From contig JAAPAO010000012.1 in assembly GCA_013115145.1 (NCBI GenBank), positions 79,563-143,562 of the forward strand: a stretch of 64,000 bases of DNA, given 5' to 3'. This document shows positions 49,794 to 59,438 of the stretch, in pieces. The stretch's first letter is position 1, and each line of letters starts with the position of its first letter. Under the pieces are notes generated by a model, which saw only the letters and a program-made list of their open reading frames with translations, was not told the origin of the DNA and searched no databases. This DNA comes from Perkinsus chesapeaki. Its lineage: Eukaryota > Perkinsozoa > Perkinsida > Perkinsidae. The translations under genes and the position numbers were made by a program.

Positions 49794-51728
49794 TTAGGTA
49801 GGTTGGACAAACCTTTGAGAATACCGCCAGAGTAGGAGGACAGTGGCTCGCTCTTCCAGCGTGATCGATTTCCTTCTGTAAGCCTCACACATGGCTTTTC
49901 TGATCGGCGCCACTTCCCCATTTCTGTCAGCTCTCGGCAGCTCCTCCATTATAGGTTGATATGTCCGAGTGAGCAGGTGACCGAGGCACCTCTCTCTCAT
50001 CTTACCGATCCTCTCTATTCGGCAACTGCATATCAAACTCGCACACAGTCGAGCAAGCGTCCACTGCTGCGGTGGGAGGCCGGCACCACCTTCATCCAGA
50101 GCCTTCTCGATGTCTCTATGAAGGTGGTAGCTCACAGGAACTGAAGTCGTGGTGCCACGGGCCAATAAGACCCCCACCAGAGGCGTCGGGCAGAAGACCC
50201 CGGCGATCTTAGGCCTCTCCGTCGGCGGCCGGCTCTTCCTCTCCTCGAAGGCACGAGCCACCTCGTACTTCCTCCTGATCTCCGCCGCATGGTTGCTCCC
50301 CTGATGCTTCGCCAAGACATGGTTGTCCATCCCGGATGCCGACAGCATCTCATGGCACCCTCTCACCGGGCATTCCCGCTCTACCTCTGTTACCACACCG
50401 TTGCGCAAGTATGTTTCCTCGACGGCCTTCTGTTCCTTAGGCTTTTGCCACTCCCAGTCCGAATCGATCTCATCCCTCTTCCCCTCCTCAGCCTTCGCCT
50501 TTTTCCCCGACTTAGGCCTCTTGCGCTGCTTTTTCCTGCATCGCTCCCCTCCTCTGGACATGCCATCTGCTCCGTGAGCTTCCTTCCCCAAGCTCGCCGG
50601 GGTGCCACTGGAGGACGCAGAGCTCCGTCGAGTAGATGGCGATGACAGTTCAACTCCTACAGCCTCCCCTTGCCCTTTCATATTCAAGCCACTTGCGTTC
50701 CCCGCATCGGCAACGCCACCATCACTACTGGTCCTCGCAGGCCCGGCCTCATGCCTGTCACCTTCCCTAGGCACGTCTGGTAGCCCTTCGACCTTCGCTT
50801 TCTTATTCCACTCCCGTGACTTCTTGGTAAGCTTCTTCCTCTTCACCCCGCTCGCCCTCCCACCTCTTGGTGACGACGACGATGCATCTACATCATCCCA
50901 AGACTGTCTGCTGGTCCCCCATGCGTTCCCGGAAGTCGCAACCGTCGGAGCCGAGCTCTGACTCTCTCCCCAGTTAATCGCCACTGGGGCCTTCTTTTCC
51001 GGTGCTCTTATAAGTGACGTCTCCCGCCTTCTACGTCGCCGAGGTATTTCAGCCTCAGACCCAGCCGGCTGCGTCTGGCATATAGGACCCGGTCCGCCCC
51101 CTTCTTGCCCCCCAGAACAATAGTTTTGCCACGGTGCTCCATTGCGCTCCTCTTGAAGGTTCCCTTCGGAGCCCTGCCTCCTCGCATCCTTCCTCCGATA
51201 CCTCCTCCCTAGTACCTTATCCTCCCTCGATTCTGCACTCCACTCCCGCCTCCTTCCCCACTGACTAGGTCCTTCAGTACCAACACAATTAGCTGCAAAT
51301 CTATTATACGGTATTCTTTGAGCCGGTGGCGGTGGCGGCGGCGGCGGAGGAGGCTGGGAGTCGCTGCCATCTGTCCTCCTACGAACACTGCTTCCCCTAT
51401 CGTATGGCCTCTGCGGTGGTGGCGGCGGTGGAGGGGGTGGAGACGGGTGAGGCGACGAGTAACTCTGCGAGCCATGATTCGACCTCCTATCCCTTTGGAC
51501 ACTTCGGTCTCTATCACGCCGCTGCCACCAAGGCCGCCGCTCAACAGGACTGTTGTTCTCCTCCTCCTCCTTGGTAAGGTCCACCTTCTCTGTCTGATGC
51601 TTCCTCTGGCCCACTCTCAGACGCTTGGCTGCCAGAGTCATCTCATACAAGTCCTTTGAAAAGGTTGGGGATTCTTCCGATGAGGAGCTCTTGACCTCCT
51701 CCACGTGATGAGCCCCTCGTGGGGACAT
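49794..51728 (-). CDS. Finger-like plus conserved C-terminal domain protein, long member, unrecognised family
   Basis: Single open frame. I choose the ATG at 51728 (MSPRGAHHVEEVKSSSSEES); an upstream in-frame ATG at 51782 adds 18 residues. The first two thirds are disordered and very charged, with two poly-proline tracts (9 and 10 prolines) separated by RTDGSDSQ-type sequence, many Arg runs, and Lys-rich NLS-like clusters (VKRKKLTKKSREWNKKAK; KKQRKRPKSGKKAK). The last 200 residues hold a finger-like CPVRGC..H..H (C-x4-C-x11-H-x4-H), ARAFEERKSRPPTERPK, CPTPLVGVLLARG, QQWTLARLCASLICSCRIER and the terminal ATVLLLWRYSQRF. The adjacent gene shares this whole C-terminal module. RNA-related nuclear function is a guess from composition. 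Confidence 0.72.
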   Translation of the reverse strand: MSPRGAHHVEEVKSSSSEESPTFSKDLYEMTLAAKRLRVGQRKHQTEKVDLTKEEEENNSPVERRPWWQRRDRDRSVQRDRRSNHGSQSYSSPHPSPPPPPPPPPQRPYDRGSSVRRRTDGSDSQPPPPPPPPPPAQRIPYNRFAANCVGTEGPSQWGRRREWSAESREDKVLGRRYRRKDARRQGSEGNLQEERNGAPWQNYCSGGQEGGGPGPICQTQPAGSEAEIPRRRRRRETSLIRAPEKKAPVAINWGESQSSAPTVATSGNAWGTSRQSWDDVDASSSSPRGGRASGVKRKKLTKKSREWNKKAKVEGLPDVPREGDRHEAGPARTSSDGGVADAGNASGLNMKGQGEAVGVELSSPSTRRSSASSSGTPASLGKEAHGADGMSRGGERCRKKQRKRPKSGKKAKAEEGKRDEIDSDWEWQKPKEQKAVEETYLRNGVVTEVERECPVRGCHEMLSASGMDNHVLAKHQGSNHAAEIRRKYEVARAFEERKSRPPTERPKIAGVFCPTPLVGVLLARGTTTSVPVSYHLHRDIEKALDEGGAGLPPQQWTLARLCASLICSCRIERIGKMRERCLGHLLTRTYQPIMEELPRADRNGEVAPIRKAMCEAYRRKSITLEERATVLLLWRYSQRFVQPT

Positions 51729-51905
51729 GGTAATGGGACGCAAACTAAACAGGAAGTCACATCCAACACAACAGCAATCCAAGAGTCAGAAAACGACTTT
51801 CTGATGGGGGCCCTTGCAGCCTCCCCGGGCGTGGTCCTGATAGCCGCCAACTGCCGCTCTGGCCGTCTCCTACTCTATGTTAACTACACGTGCCCATCAA
51901 CACTT

Positions 51906-52808
51906 TCAACGCTCTAATCTCTTCGAGAACCTATACAACAGCAGGGCCATGGCGCGGCCTTCAACTTGGTCGACGTGCAGGAATAGTGGGCTTCTTCTAT
52001 ATAGCCCCTTCAGCGTGCGCCGCACCTTGTCCAGGCCCTCTGCCCTCGGACACCTCTGCGCTCCAGCCTTATACACCGCCTCAATGAGTATCTCCATCCC
52101 TCTCAAAGGGACTCCCTTTATCTTCTGTTCCACCCTCATGGCCGTGATGAAAGCTCCGCAGACTGTGGCCAGGTCCCAGCGCCCAGGACGGTTATGAGTA
52201 ATCTCGTCCGATATCGCTTGCTCCAAGGCCGGATGCAGCCGAGACCGAGGCACCTTCCCACCATTGGAGAAGCCAGGGCAGTGATACCGCAGCAGAGGTC
52301 GAGGGCACCTGACGCCCCCGACGGTCAAGGGGGTGCCGGCCTGGTCCACCTCCTTCGCGAACGCTCTCGACCGAAGCTCAAATGCTTCTTGGCTGTCTCT
52401 GTGGAAAAGCCCGACGTGCTCGTCCCTTTCCCGACTGGTATCGAATACCCGAATGCACGTACGGCGCACCGGACAGGGGAACCGCCGAAGGTCGTCGAAC
52501 TCACCGGGCTCAACAGGAGCAAGGTTGAGCTCTCCCCACTCCGAATCTATGTCGCTACTCGCCCGGGTTTCCTCAGAGCGGCTCCTGCTGCGCTCTCGTC
52601 TCTGACAATGGTTCCCTCGACGCTGGCCATCCTTCCCGCGAAGGTTCGATCCCCAGTGGCGGCCTATCCGCCAGTCGTGGATCTCCGGTAACTGCGGATT
52701 CCCCCCTTCCGCTTTCACTCCCTCATCCTCCCCCACTAGATCAATCACCACCGGGTCCTCCTGCTTGAAGACCGGCCCAGAGCCCTTACCGCCGAAGCTC
52801 GACGGCAT
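51906..52808 (-). CDS. Finger-like plus conserved C-terminal domain protein, short member, unrecognised family
   Basis: Single open frame. The ATG at 52808 (MPSSFGGKGSGPVFKQEDPV) is preferred to an upstream one at 52889, which would add a hydrophobic leader unlike the paralogue. A short disordered N-terminal part contains DPVVIDLVGEDEGVK, a SUMO-interaction-like hydrophobic/acidic patch. The C-terminal module matches the neighbour: CPVRRTC..H..H (C-x5-C-x12-H-x4-H), CPRPLLRYHCPG, RWDLATVCGAFITAMRVEQK, RGMEILIEAVYKAGAQRCPR and the end AMALLLYRFSKRLER. Overall similarity is weak but collinear, so it is a tandem duplicate that has diverged. No known domain recognised. Confidence 0.72.
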   Translation of the reverse strand: MPSSFGGKGSGPVFKQEDPVVIDLVGEDEGVKAEGGNPQLPEIHDWRIGRHWGSNLRGKDGQRRGNHCQRRERSRSRSEETRASSDIDSEWGELNLAPVEPGEFDDLRRFPCPVRRTCIRVFDTSRERDEHVGLFHRDSQEAFELRSRAFAKEVDQAGTPLTVGGVRCPRPLLRYHCPGFSNGGKVPRSRLHPALEQAISDEITHNRPGRWDLATVCGAFITAMRVEQKIKGVPLRGMEILIEAVYKAGAQRCPRAEGLDKVRRTLKGLYRRSPLFLHVDQVEGRAMALLLYRFSKRLER

Positions 52809-53054
52809 TGAGAAATATAACCAATCAACTGGCATCAAGACGTGCAGCACGATGGAACACAACAGCGTCGAGGAGGACACTAGAAACATCGCTCGTACAC
52901 GAAACTAAAAACACAGCTAAAGGCTGGCCACCAGACCAGCTGCCGAGCCGACCAAAGTCAGCATCGGAAGAAGTCACTCGTGGCCACCTTGGGGTAATTA
53001 CGTTTAGTAAGGAGAACCTTCCACGAGGATCAGTTCTACCTTAATAGGGAATCT

Positions 53055-53519
53055 TCATTTCTTCACAGTGCGCTTCTTCCGGCCACCAAGTCTCGTTGGC
53101 TTCTCAATAGGATTCCCTTCACTGTCAATTTTGACACACGCCTTCCTAACCCTCTCCTCAGCCTTCTCATCCTCCCTCAACTCCCTCAGATATCTTCGCT
53201 CGGCCCGCTCTGCCGCCAGTTTGCTGCTCTTCAACTGTCGCCGATCCCTCGCCCTATAGTACGGTTTGTACGACTTGTCTCTCGGCCTCCCTCGGCAGGG
53301 CGCTCTCTCCAGACTCTCACTAGCCTCGATCTCTCGGCGTTGCGACCCGGGAAGCCTCTGTGAGGCCTCCAGGGCTCGGTCCATCACATTGGTGGTCCTG
53401 CCGATAATAACATCATCATCGGACTCCACCTCAGCCGCCTCGGCACCTTCGTCGGTGTAATGGAGATATGGCATCGACCAAAAGGCGAACAGTACAACTC
53501 CAACCAAGAACTTCGCCAA
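53055..53519 (-). CDS. GRPRDKSYKPYY-motif protein, long member
   Basis: A 154-residue frame, or 139 from the second ATG at 53474 (MPYLHYTDEGAEAAEVESDD). The first 15 residues of the longer form are hydrophobic (FLVGVVLFAFWS), either a leader or an untranslated or intronic stretch. The acidic middle precedes the core RGRPRDKSYKPYYRARDRRQ, then a helical Glu/Arg segment (RYLRELREDEKAEERVRKAC) and a basic tail (GGRKKRTVKK-stop at 53055). The same core occurs in the next gene. Likely nuclear or nucleolar by its basic character; function unknown. Confidence 0.65.
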   Translation of the reverse strand: MAKFLVGVVLFAFWSMPYLHYTDEGAEAAEVESDDDVIIGRTTNVMDRALEASQRLPGSQRREIEASESLERAPCRGRPRDKSYKPYYRARDRRQLKSSKLAAERAERRYLRELREDEKAEERVRKACVKIDSEGNPIEKPTRLGGRKKRTVKK

Positions 53520-53712
53520 GAGACAACACGGAGCTAGGAGCGTGATATTGAAACGCTTTGTAGGAAGACAGAGCCGAACGGTCGCGGAATAGGAACACTG
53601 GAGCTAATGGCGTCGATGGATTCATTTAAGTAGATTTCCGGTCAGGCGCATATAAGGGGTGAATGAAGGAATAATGGTAGTACTATCAACCATGGACAGG
53701 CAGCTCTCCAAA

Positions 53713-53952
53713 CTACTCTTCTCCACCAGCTGCCTCCTTTTTGACTTCGTCCTCCCTCTCGCTCACCCTCCTCGGTAGCGCATCCAGATCCACTTGGCGC
53801 CATGTTGGGTCCTCTCTGCTCCTCCTATACTGTCGCCTGTCCTTCCCCACGTAGTAGGGCTTGTAAGACTTGTCACGAGGCCTCCCTCGCATCGGCACTC
53901 GCCGCCGGTCCATCGCGCTCACGTCGATTGTGCGCCTCTTCACCTTCCGCAC
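53713..53952 (-). CDS. GRPRDKSYKPYY-motif protein, short member
   Basis: A 79-residue frame: MRKVKRRTIDVSAMDRRRVP, then RGRPRDKSYKPYYVGKDRRQ, then YRRSREDPTWRQVDLDALPR and an acidic tail ending AAGGEE. The core is nearly identical to that of the neighbour (16 of 20 positions), while everything else differs. A 5' exon may exist upstream, but none is supported. Tandem duplicate of the preceding gene; function unknown. Confidence 0.6.
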   Translation of the reverse strand: MRKVKRRTIDVSAMDRRRVPMRGRPRDKSYKPYYVGKDRRQYRRSREDPTWRQVDLDALPRRVSEREDEVKKEAAGGEE

Positions 53953-54142
53953 ATGCTTCGCGGAATCACCCGTGCCGTGCTGGTAAGATGCTCAGGAGCT
54001 CTATTCGGATGCCCTCTATCTGGGCTGCAATCCACCATCCCAAAAATGGAAACAATCTGACACCTCTAGCCACCGAAGCCCTGAACTCAACAACCAATCA
54101 CTAAGTGTAACGAAACGACGTTGTGGCTGGTAAAGTGCCACT

Positions 54143-56711
54143 TTAAGTGAAGGCAGTGACCTTCCCTGGTGGAGCCGTCAGCAGCTTCGGCAGCCTCTCC
54201 CTCCCCACCAGCCTCTCCAACTCATACCCATCGCAACTGCTATAGAGGCAGGTCGAGTAGCACTGGCTCGGCACTCGGACATCTCGGAGGAGATCCTCGT
54301 AGATCTCAGGCCTCTCTGGGACGCCATAGAAGAGGTAGTGCTGGATTCCCTTAATGCGGAGCTTCCTGTACCACAGCAGCCTCCCGCTGATGAGGATCAC
54401 CTTCTTCTGCTGAGTCAGAAAGAACTGCCGCGCCCGTCCCATCGACTTGTTCGAAGAATACTCATCGATGGCCACGAAGGACGCGTCGTTCTTCTTGAGG
54501 AAGGCTCGAAGTCGGAGGTACTCAAAGTACGAACTCACGCAGATCGCCAGACGCCCCAGACCGGAACCGATGTCCCTCCAGTACCTTTCCTCGAAGAACT
54601 TTAGGAACTTATCGGAAGCCTCCGCAGGATCGTCAACAGCCACGTGCATGAACATCTGCTTGGCGATACCGAGATTGATCGAGCACTTGGCGACCGTGCC
54701 CCGCTTGGTCGACGGCAGCATCCGCACCCAACCGCGCCAGTTGCCCTCAGCTCCCTCGGACCAAGAGTCATGTACAACCGATTCCATAACAGGGTTGTAG
54801 ACGTCTGTCAACACCACAGTCTGACGGAACCTTCTAGCGAGACCATCCGCTATCCACGGCCTCAATCTCGAGATGTCGGCGCCATCTGGCAGAGTCGAGG
54901 GCTGTACGTTGGTGACCTTGAGAATCTCCAGGACGTGATCCCAGTTCTGCATGCTCAGAATGTCCGCGCGGTCCAGCACGACCATCTCTATCGACGAGAG
55001 GAAATCAAACTCTCGTTTGGTGTCGCCCTCCGCGCCTGTGATGAGCCTGAGGCCCAACGGCGAGGCTATTATGATGTCCGAGGCGCTAAAGGGGGCGTAC
55101 AACCGTACCATTCTCCGCCCCACTTGGATGCCAACTCTGAAGTCATCGTCGTTGAAATCATCCTCGGGGAAAATCCCTTCGCGCCAGCTAGTAGCCTCCG
55201 CTTGGCTGGAGAACTCCTCATTACCGAATTGTTCATCAAATCGTTTCCGGTTCATCGTCTGTTGGTTATTAGGCGCCAGTTTCAGCAGCCACTGGACGTA
55301 CTCCCGAGCGACGTTGCGGAAGGGGCACAAGATCAGCACCCTCGGCCTGGAGAAGCCCTGGTCCCTGTAGGGGTCGGTGTCGAACTCCTCGGTCTTCTCG
55401 CCCAGCAAGGCATGCCTCCTCAGCTTTTCATTATTCTTCCAAACCGTGTTCCTCGCCCGCACTACATGGGCCATCACATGGGCCATCGCCACTTTGCGTG
55501 TTTCCCTCTCGGTCTCGTAGTTCATGCCGCCGTAGACCACATCACTGTAGGATGACAGAGCCGAGGCCAGAGCGAGTCCTTCCGAGCTCAAAGATTCATT
55601 ATAGCACCCGTGCTCCTTGAATGACCGTTCAATCTTCGGCAGCAGGTCCGCGAACCCCTCACTGGCCTCCACTCGCTCCACCATCGCCCGACTACCATGC
55701 ACCTTACAGCGATCCAGCTGCTCAGTCAACCTGAGAGTGGCGTCCATGGAGTCATCCTCTACCCTGGGAATCTCCTGAAGGTTGTATGAAGCGTAACCGA
55801 TAGCATCACTTCCCCCCTCATCTGCGTCGCTGCCCGCCTCACTGCCGCCATCTTCCTCGTCGTCCGCTACTGCTATGGTTTCATCAGGCGCGTCACCATC
55901 TGCTATTTCCCCAGCTTCACCGGCAGGTTCCTCAGAGATCTCCTCGGATTCAACTTCCCCCTCATTCTCGAAAGTATCCTCTTCAACCTCCTGAGTATCT
56001 TCTTCAAGCAAAGATTCCTCCTCGTCACTTGAGAGCCTGTCAGCGTCCACCCCCAGGGACATCAGTAACTTATCGAAGTCGCCAGGCCCGTCCTCTGGCC
56101 CCTCCGACGGAGCCGTCAGCGCTTCCCTAACAGCCGCATGGGTCGCCCTTGATGCTGCTTCTGCCGCCGCCGCAGCCTGCATCCTAGCACTTCTTAAGGC
56201 ACCTGAGAGATGCATACATCATAGCGGAAGCTACGATATATCTAGCATGGTTCAAGCTCGGATACATACAGCCCTATGGGAAGATTCATGAGCAGACACC
56301 GGGAAACATGTGAAGCGCTCTATGCATAGTCGCCGGAGTAATCATTTTATAATAGCGATGTTACCTAGGAGAGCTCAATGGAAAAGCTTATCTTATACAG
56401 ATTCAATCCACAGGGTTACATTAACCATCGGCAATGATGATGAGTAAATTTTCTACGACGAATCCTCCACTCGGTCGTCGCTGGAAATATATTCGCTGTG
56501 GATCAATGACGGCATTTTCAGAGTAATAGATCACACCGTTGGCAGCAGTGCCTTTAGCCAATATCCTCTTTCTACCCTTGGCCTCCTGCCTGGCCTTCTT
56601 GTCCAGCTTCTTTTGTTTCTTCTCCATTACATCCTCCGCATCCATCTTCCGCTTTCTCTTCTTCCCCAAAGGGTTCTTTGCCTTATTCTTGTAGTTACGA
56701 AACTTTGGCAT
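54143..56711 (-). CDS. UTP25: UTP25-like U3 snoRNP / small-subunit processome protein, two exons
   Basis: UTP25 (digestive organ expansion factor) is a helicase-fold protein without ATPase motifs that acts in 18S rRNA maturation in the nucleolus. Exon 2 (54143-56202) holds an acidic N-terminal region and then the family core: RPRVLILCPFRNVAREYVQW, SDIIIASPLGLRL, FDFLSSIEMVVLDRADILSM and QNWDHVLEIL, FRQTVVLTDVYNPVMESV and LAICVSSYFEYLRLRAFLKK. It also has KKVILISGRLLWYRKLRIKG and IQHYLFYGVPERPEIYEDLL. Exon 1 (56537-56711), MPKFRNYKNKAKNPLGKKRK and a basic helix, joins through a 334-nt GT-AG intron in phase 1. The total is 744 residues, and this basic start suits a nucleolar protein. Alternatively exon 1 could be a separate small gene. 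Confidence 0.85.
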
Positions 56712-57419
56712 CAAAGCACAACCTTTTCGACAACTATCGAGCATCCCGACCCACCGACAACACAAACCTCTACTATTTGAAGATAAAAGGAAGCTCTCTA
56801 AAGATATTCCCGACAGCTCCTGGGTTCGGGAAACCTCGACGTGGTCGACGACCTGGCAAGTCTGTTCTCATCCAAATGACCGTCCAAACTGCCATCTGAC
56901 CCCGGGACGTTCGAGACGGTATTTCGCCCATGGTTCCCCTTTTTACACCACGCCTACTGCCTGTTAAGCCACGTTAATACTCCTGTTCGCTACATTCGGT
57001 CGTCTCATCGGTACACACAGGCCGCTACGTTGAGTGGTTAAATTCGCAGACTTGTACGATTGTATACATTATCCTTCTGTAAGTCTATCACTTCCAGTTC
57101 GTATTTTATTCCCAAGATCCTTCCCGTCCACGTTGCCCTCCGCGCTGGATGAGCTAGTTCTTGCATCATTTCCGTTCCTATTTGAAAGCCCGCTTCACTC
57201 AGATCTGCTAGCTGTGTGCCTTTCTGACACTGCTGTTTGCCTATACCAATACTTCCAGCATTTCACTTCGTGCGACATCGCCCCCGAAATTGCCGATAGC
57301 ACGCGCACGGTCGATCACAATGGCGGGCGCAACTAACGAAAAAACCGTTTCGCCCGCCGACTCGGCTCAGCTTTTCAGCGCAAGATATCGGTTCATTCTT
57401 CGGCCACTACTACTCGTCT
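56712..57419. promoter_or_regulatory. Divergent intergenic region (strand switch)
   Basis: About 700 bp between the start of the minus-strand UTP25 gene and the start of the first + strand DYFGH gene. It should contain both promoters. No TATA-like element is obvious. A pyrimidine-rich tract ending cttttcag (57371-57378) precedes the + strand start and could be a 5'UTR splice or trans-splice acceptor. Confidence 0.45.
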
Positions 57420-59011
57420 ATGTCCACTGAAGCAGCTCCTATCAACGTTGATCCTGCATCGATCCCCGCCGATGAGGTAAAGCCTCAGCCTGCCGTCGAG
57501 CTTGACGGTCTAAGTCCTATGCCCCAGTTTGGCGAAACGCCTATGGTAACGCTTATTTGACGTTTTAATGCCCGTCATGTTCTCTTAGTCGAGAGCGCAG
57601 TGTGTTTCCAATGAGCTAGGGGTTGTCCTCAGTTTACTGTGTCTTGCTCAGGCTCCTTGGGCTGCTCAGCCTATCGCTCCTCCTCTTCCGTCTGCAAGGA
57701 ACCTAGCTCCGACTGACTTTCAACAGCAGTTCTTGAATAGCTGCTTATATACTGGCAAGAATGTTCTGGATGAAGGGGCCACAGCGTAGGTCTTTCTTAA
57801 TCTTAGAGTTGCGCAGTTTTATTCAGGTTCTCTGCTCCTGGTATCCCTGATGGCACTGATCTAATGTTCAAGGCCAACGGTACTCAGGTCGGCGGCCCCT
57901 CCTTTGCCTCGCTTCTTCAACCTCCAGCTCAACCTGACTACTTTGGTCACTTGCTTGGGCACCCTATGAACCCTACCTTGTATGAGGATGACAGCGACAA
58001 CTCTGATGTCGATGACAGCAATGACGAATGCGACGATTCCAAGTCCGTGGAAGCTACTGAGAAGAAGCCTCTTGACTCACCTAACTCGAAGGAAGAGTCT
58101 CCTGTTGGCAAAGCCAAGTATAAGGCTACTCCCGACCTTGCTTCCGCTGAGGAGGACGACGACGACGCGAGTTCCGAGGATTCTGGAGATGATGACATCG
58201 ATTACTTTGGTCACATTATGGGCCACCCTATGAACATTGGCTCTGGCTCACAGAAGACCCCTAAATCGAAAAAGAAGTCTAAGAAGAAGAAGAGCAAGAC
58301 CGAGAAAGTGGATTCTGATGAACCGCAGGTGTCTGTTCTTAATCTATTCTTGGGTGGCGTGGAAGTATGTGATCGCGATGAGAACATATCGTAAGTTCTC
58401 GCCGATCTTGTGAATTTCAGTTTCTTTTCGCGCAGGCACTTTGCGAAGAACGAAGACGACTCAAGCATGGAGATGTCGAAGGAGGAGGAAGGCCCTGTAG
58501 AGTATGGCAACAAGGAGAATGTCGACGAGGAAGAGGAAGAAAAGATCGACCAATCTGCGTTCGAAAGCAGTCCTATCAAAGATGTCTCTGCCTTGGTGGA
58601 AGAGCCGTCCAAGATCGAGCCTCCTGTCGAGTCGCCGAAGGTTAAACCAGCTGAGGAGCCTGAGAAGACGGTGGAGCCTGAGAAGACCGTCGAGCCTGTG
58701 GCGCCTCCTGTGGTTAAACAGGCCCCCGCTCCTGTGCCAGTTCCTCGTCCTATAGAGGAGGTTAAAACTGCAAGTCAGAGTCCAAAGGAACTTGTCGCCG
58801 ATATGTCGTACAAGCGACCTCAGGCGTCTACTAATAAGTAACATGGCTTTTGTTGTTCTACTGCAATTTTGCTTGTCTCAGGATTTCAACGAAGGAGAAT
58901 ATTGATAAAGTTGTCGAAGATAATGCGATCTCTGGTAGAGTTCGAAGCGGACCAGCTGCTACCACGAAGAAGAAGTCATTCTTCGGCAGCCTGTGTGGTA
59001 GCAAGAATTGA
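57420..59011 (+). CDS. DYFGH-repeat acidic protein, paralogue 1, multi-exon
   Basis: Exon 1 MSTEAAPINVDPASIPADEV through LSPMPQFGETPM. Exon 2 APWAAQPIAPPLPSARNLAP and DFQQQFLNSCLYTG. Exon 3 has the first motif QPDYFGHLLGHPMN, an acidic linker, the second motif DYFGHIMGHPMN, a Lys-rich stretch and NLFLGGVEVCDRDENIS. Exon 4 is a Glu/Pro/Val-rich linker. The last exon, after a GTAACA donor near 58840, ends TKKKSFFGSLCGSKN-stop at 59009-59011. Introns are short GT-AG. No signal peptide, membrane segment or known domain. It shares all blocks and intron positions with the two following genes. Function unknown. Confidence 0.85.
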
Positions 59012-59438
59012 GTGCAAGCCATGCTCAGCTGCTTTTGCGGATGGGTTGACTGGTTAGTATTCTATTGTCTGCTGGTAAACTTCATTTCTATCAAGACCGT
59101 GATCTTGGTGGTTGCATGGTAACATGACTCACAGTACATTATTTGTTCTAATTAGACGTTCAGAAGGGAAGATGGTAAGGTGGTAGAGGTACTCGTTTCA
59201 CGCATAGCGTTGCATCCGAGTGCTTGAGCAATCTGTCGTCTGCTATGGAGGGATCCTCCTGTTGGAATCTGGCATCTGTCACTCCTTACCGTATCTCGCA
59301 TGTCTTATTATCATCGTTGGGACCGGAACTGCCAGTACTTACATGGGTATCTCCATTTTAAACTCTATTATTGCGTTATCTGTAAATTCATTATTAGCGC
59401 CTGTTCCTTTCAGCGGACTCTTCTATCGTCTATTTAAA
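59012..59438. other. Spacer between DYFGH paralogues 1 and 2
   Basis: About 430 bp with no supported gene. A pyrimidine tract ending in cctttcag just before 59414, close to the next start, resembles that before paralogue 1. Confidence 0.5.

Noticed and set aside
54644-55555. 303-residue + strand frame opposite UTP25
   Set aside because: It is the antisense of conserved UTP25 core motifs, with no independent support.
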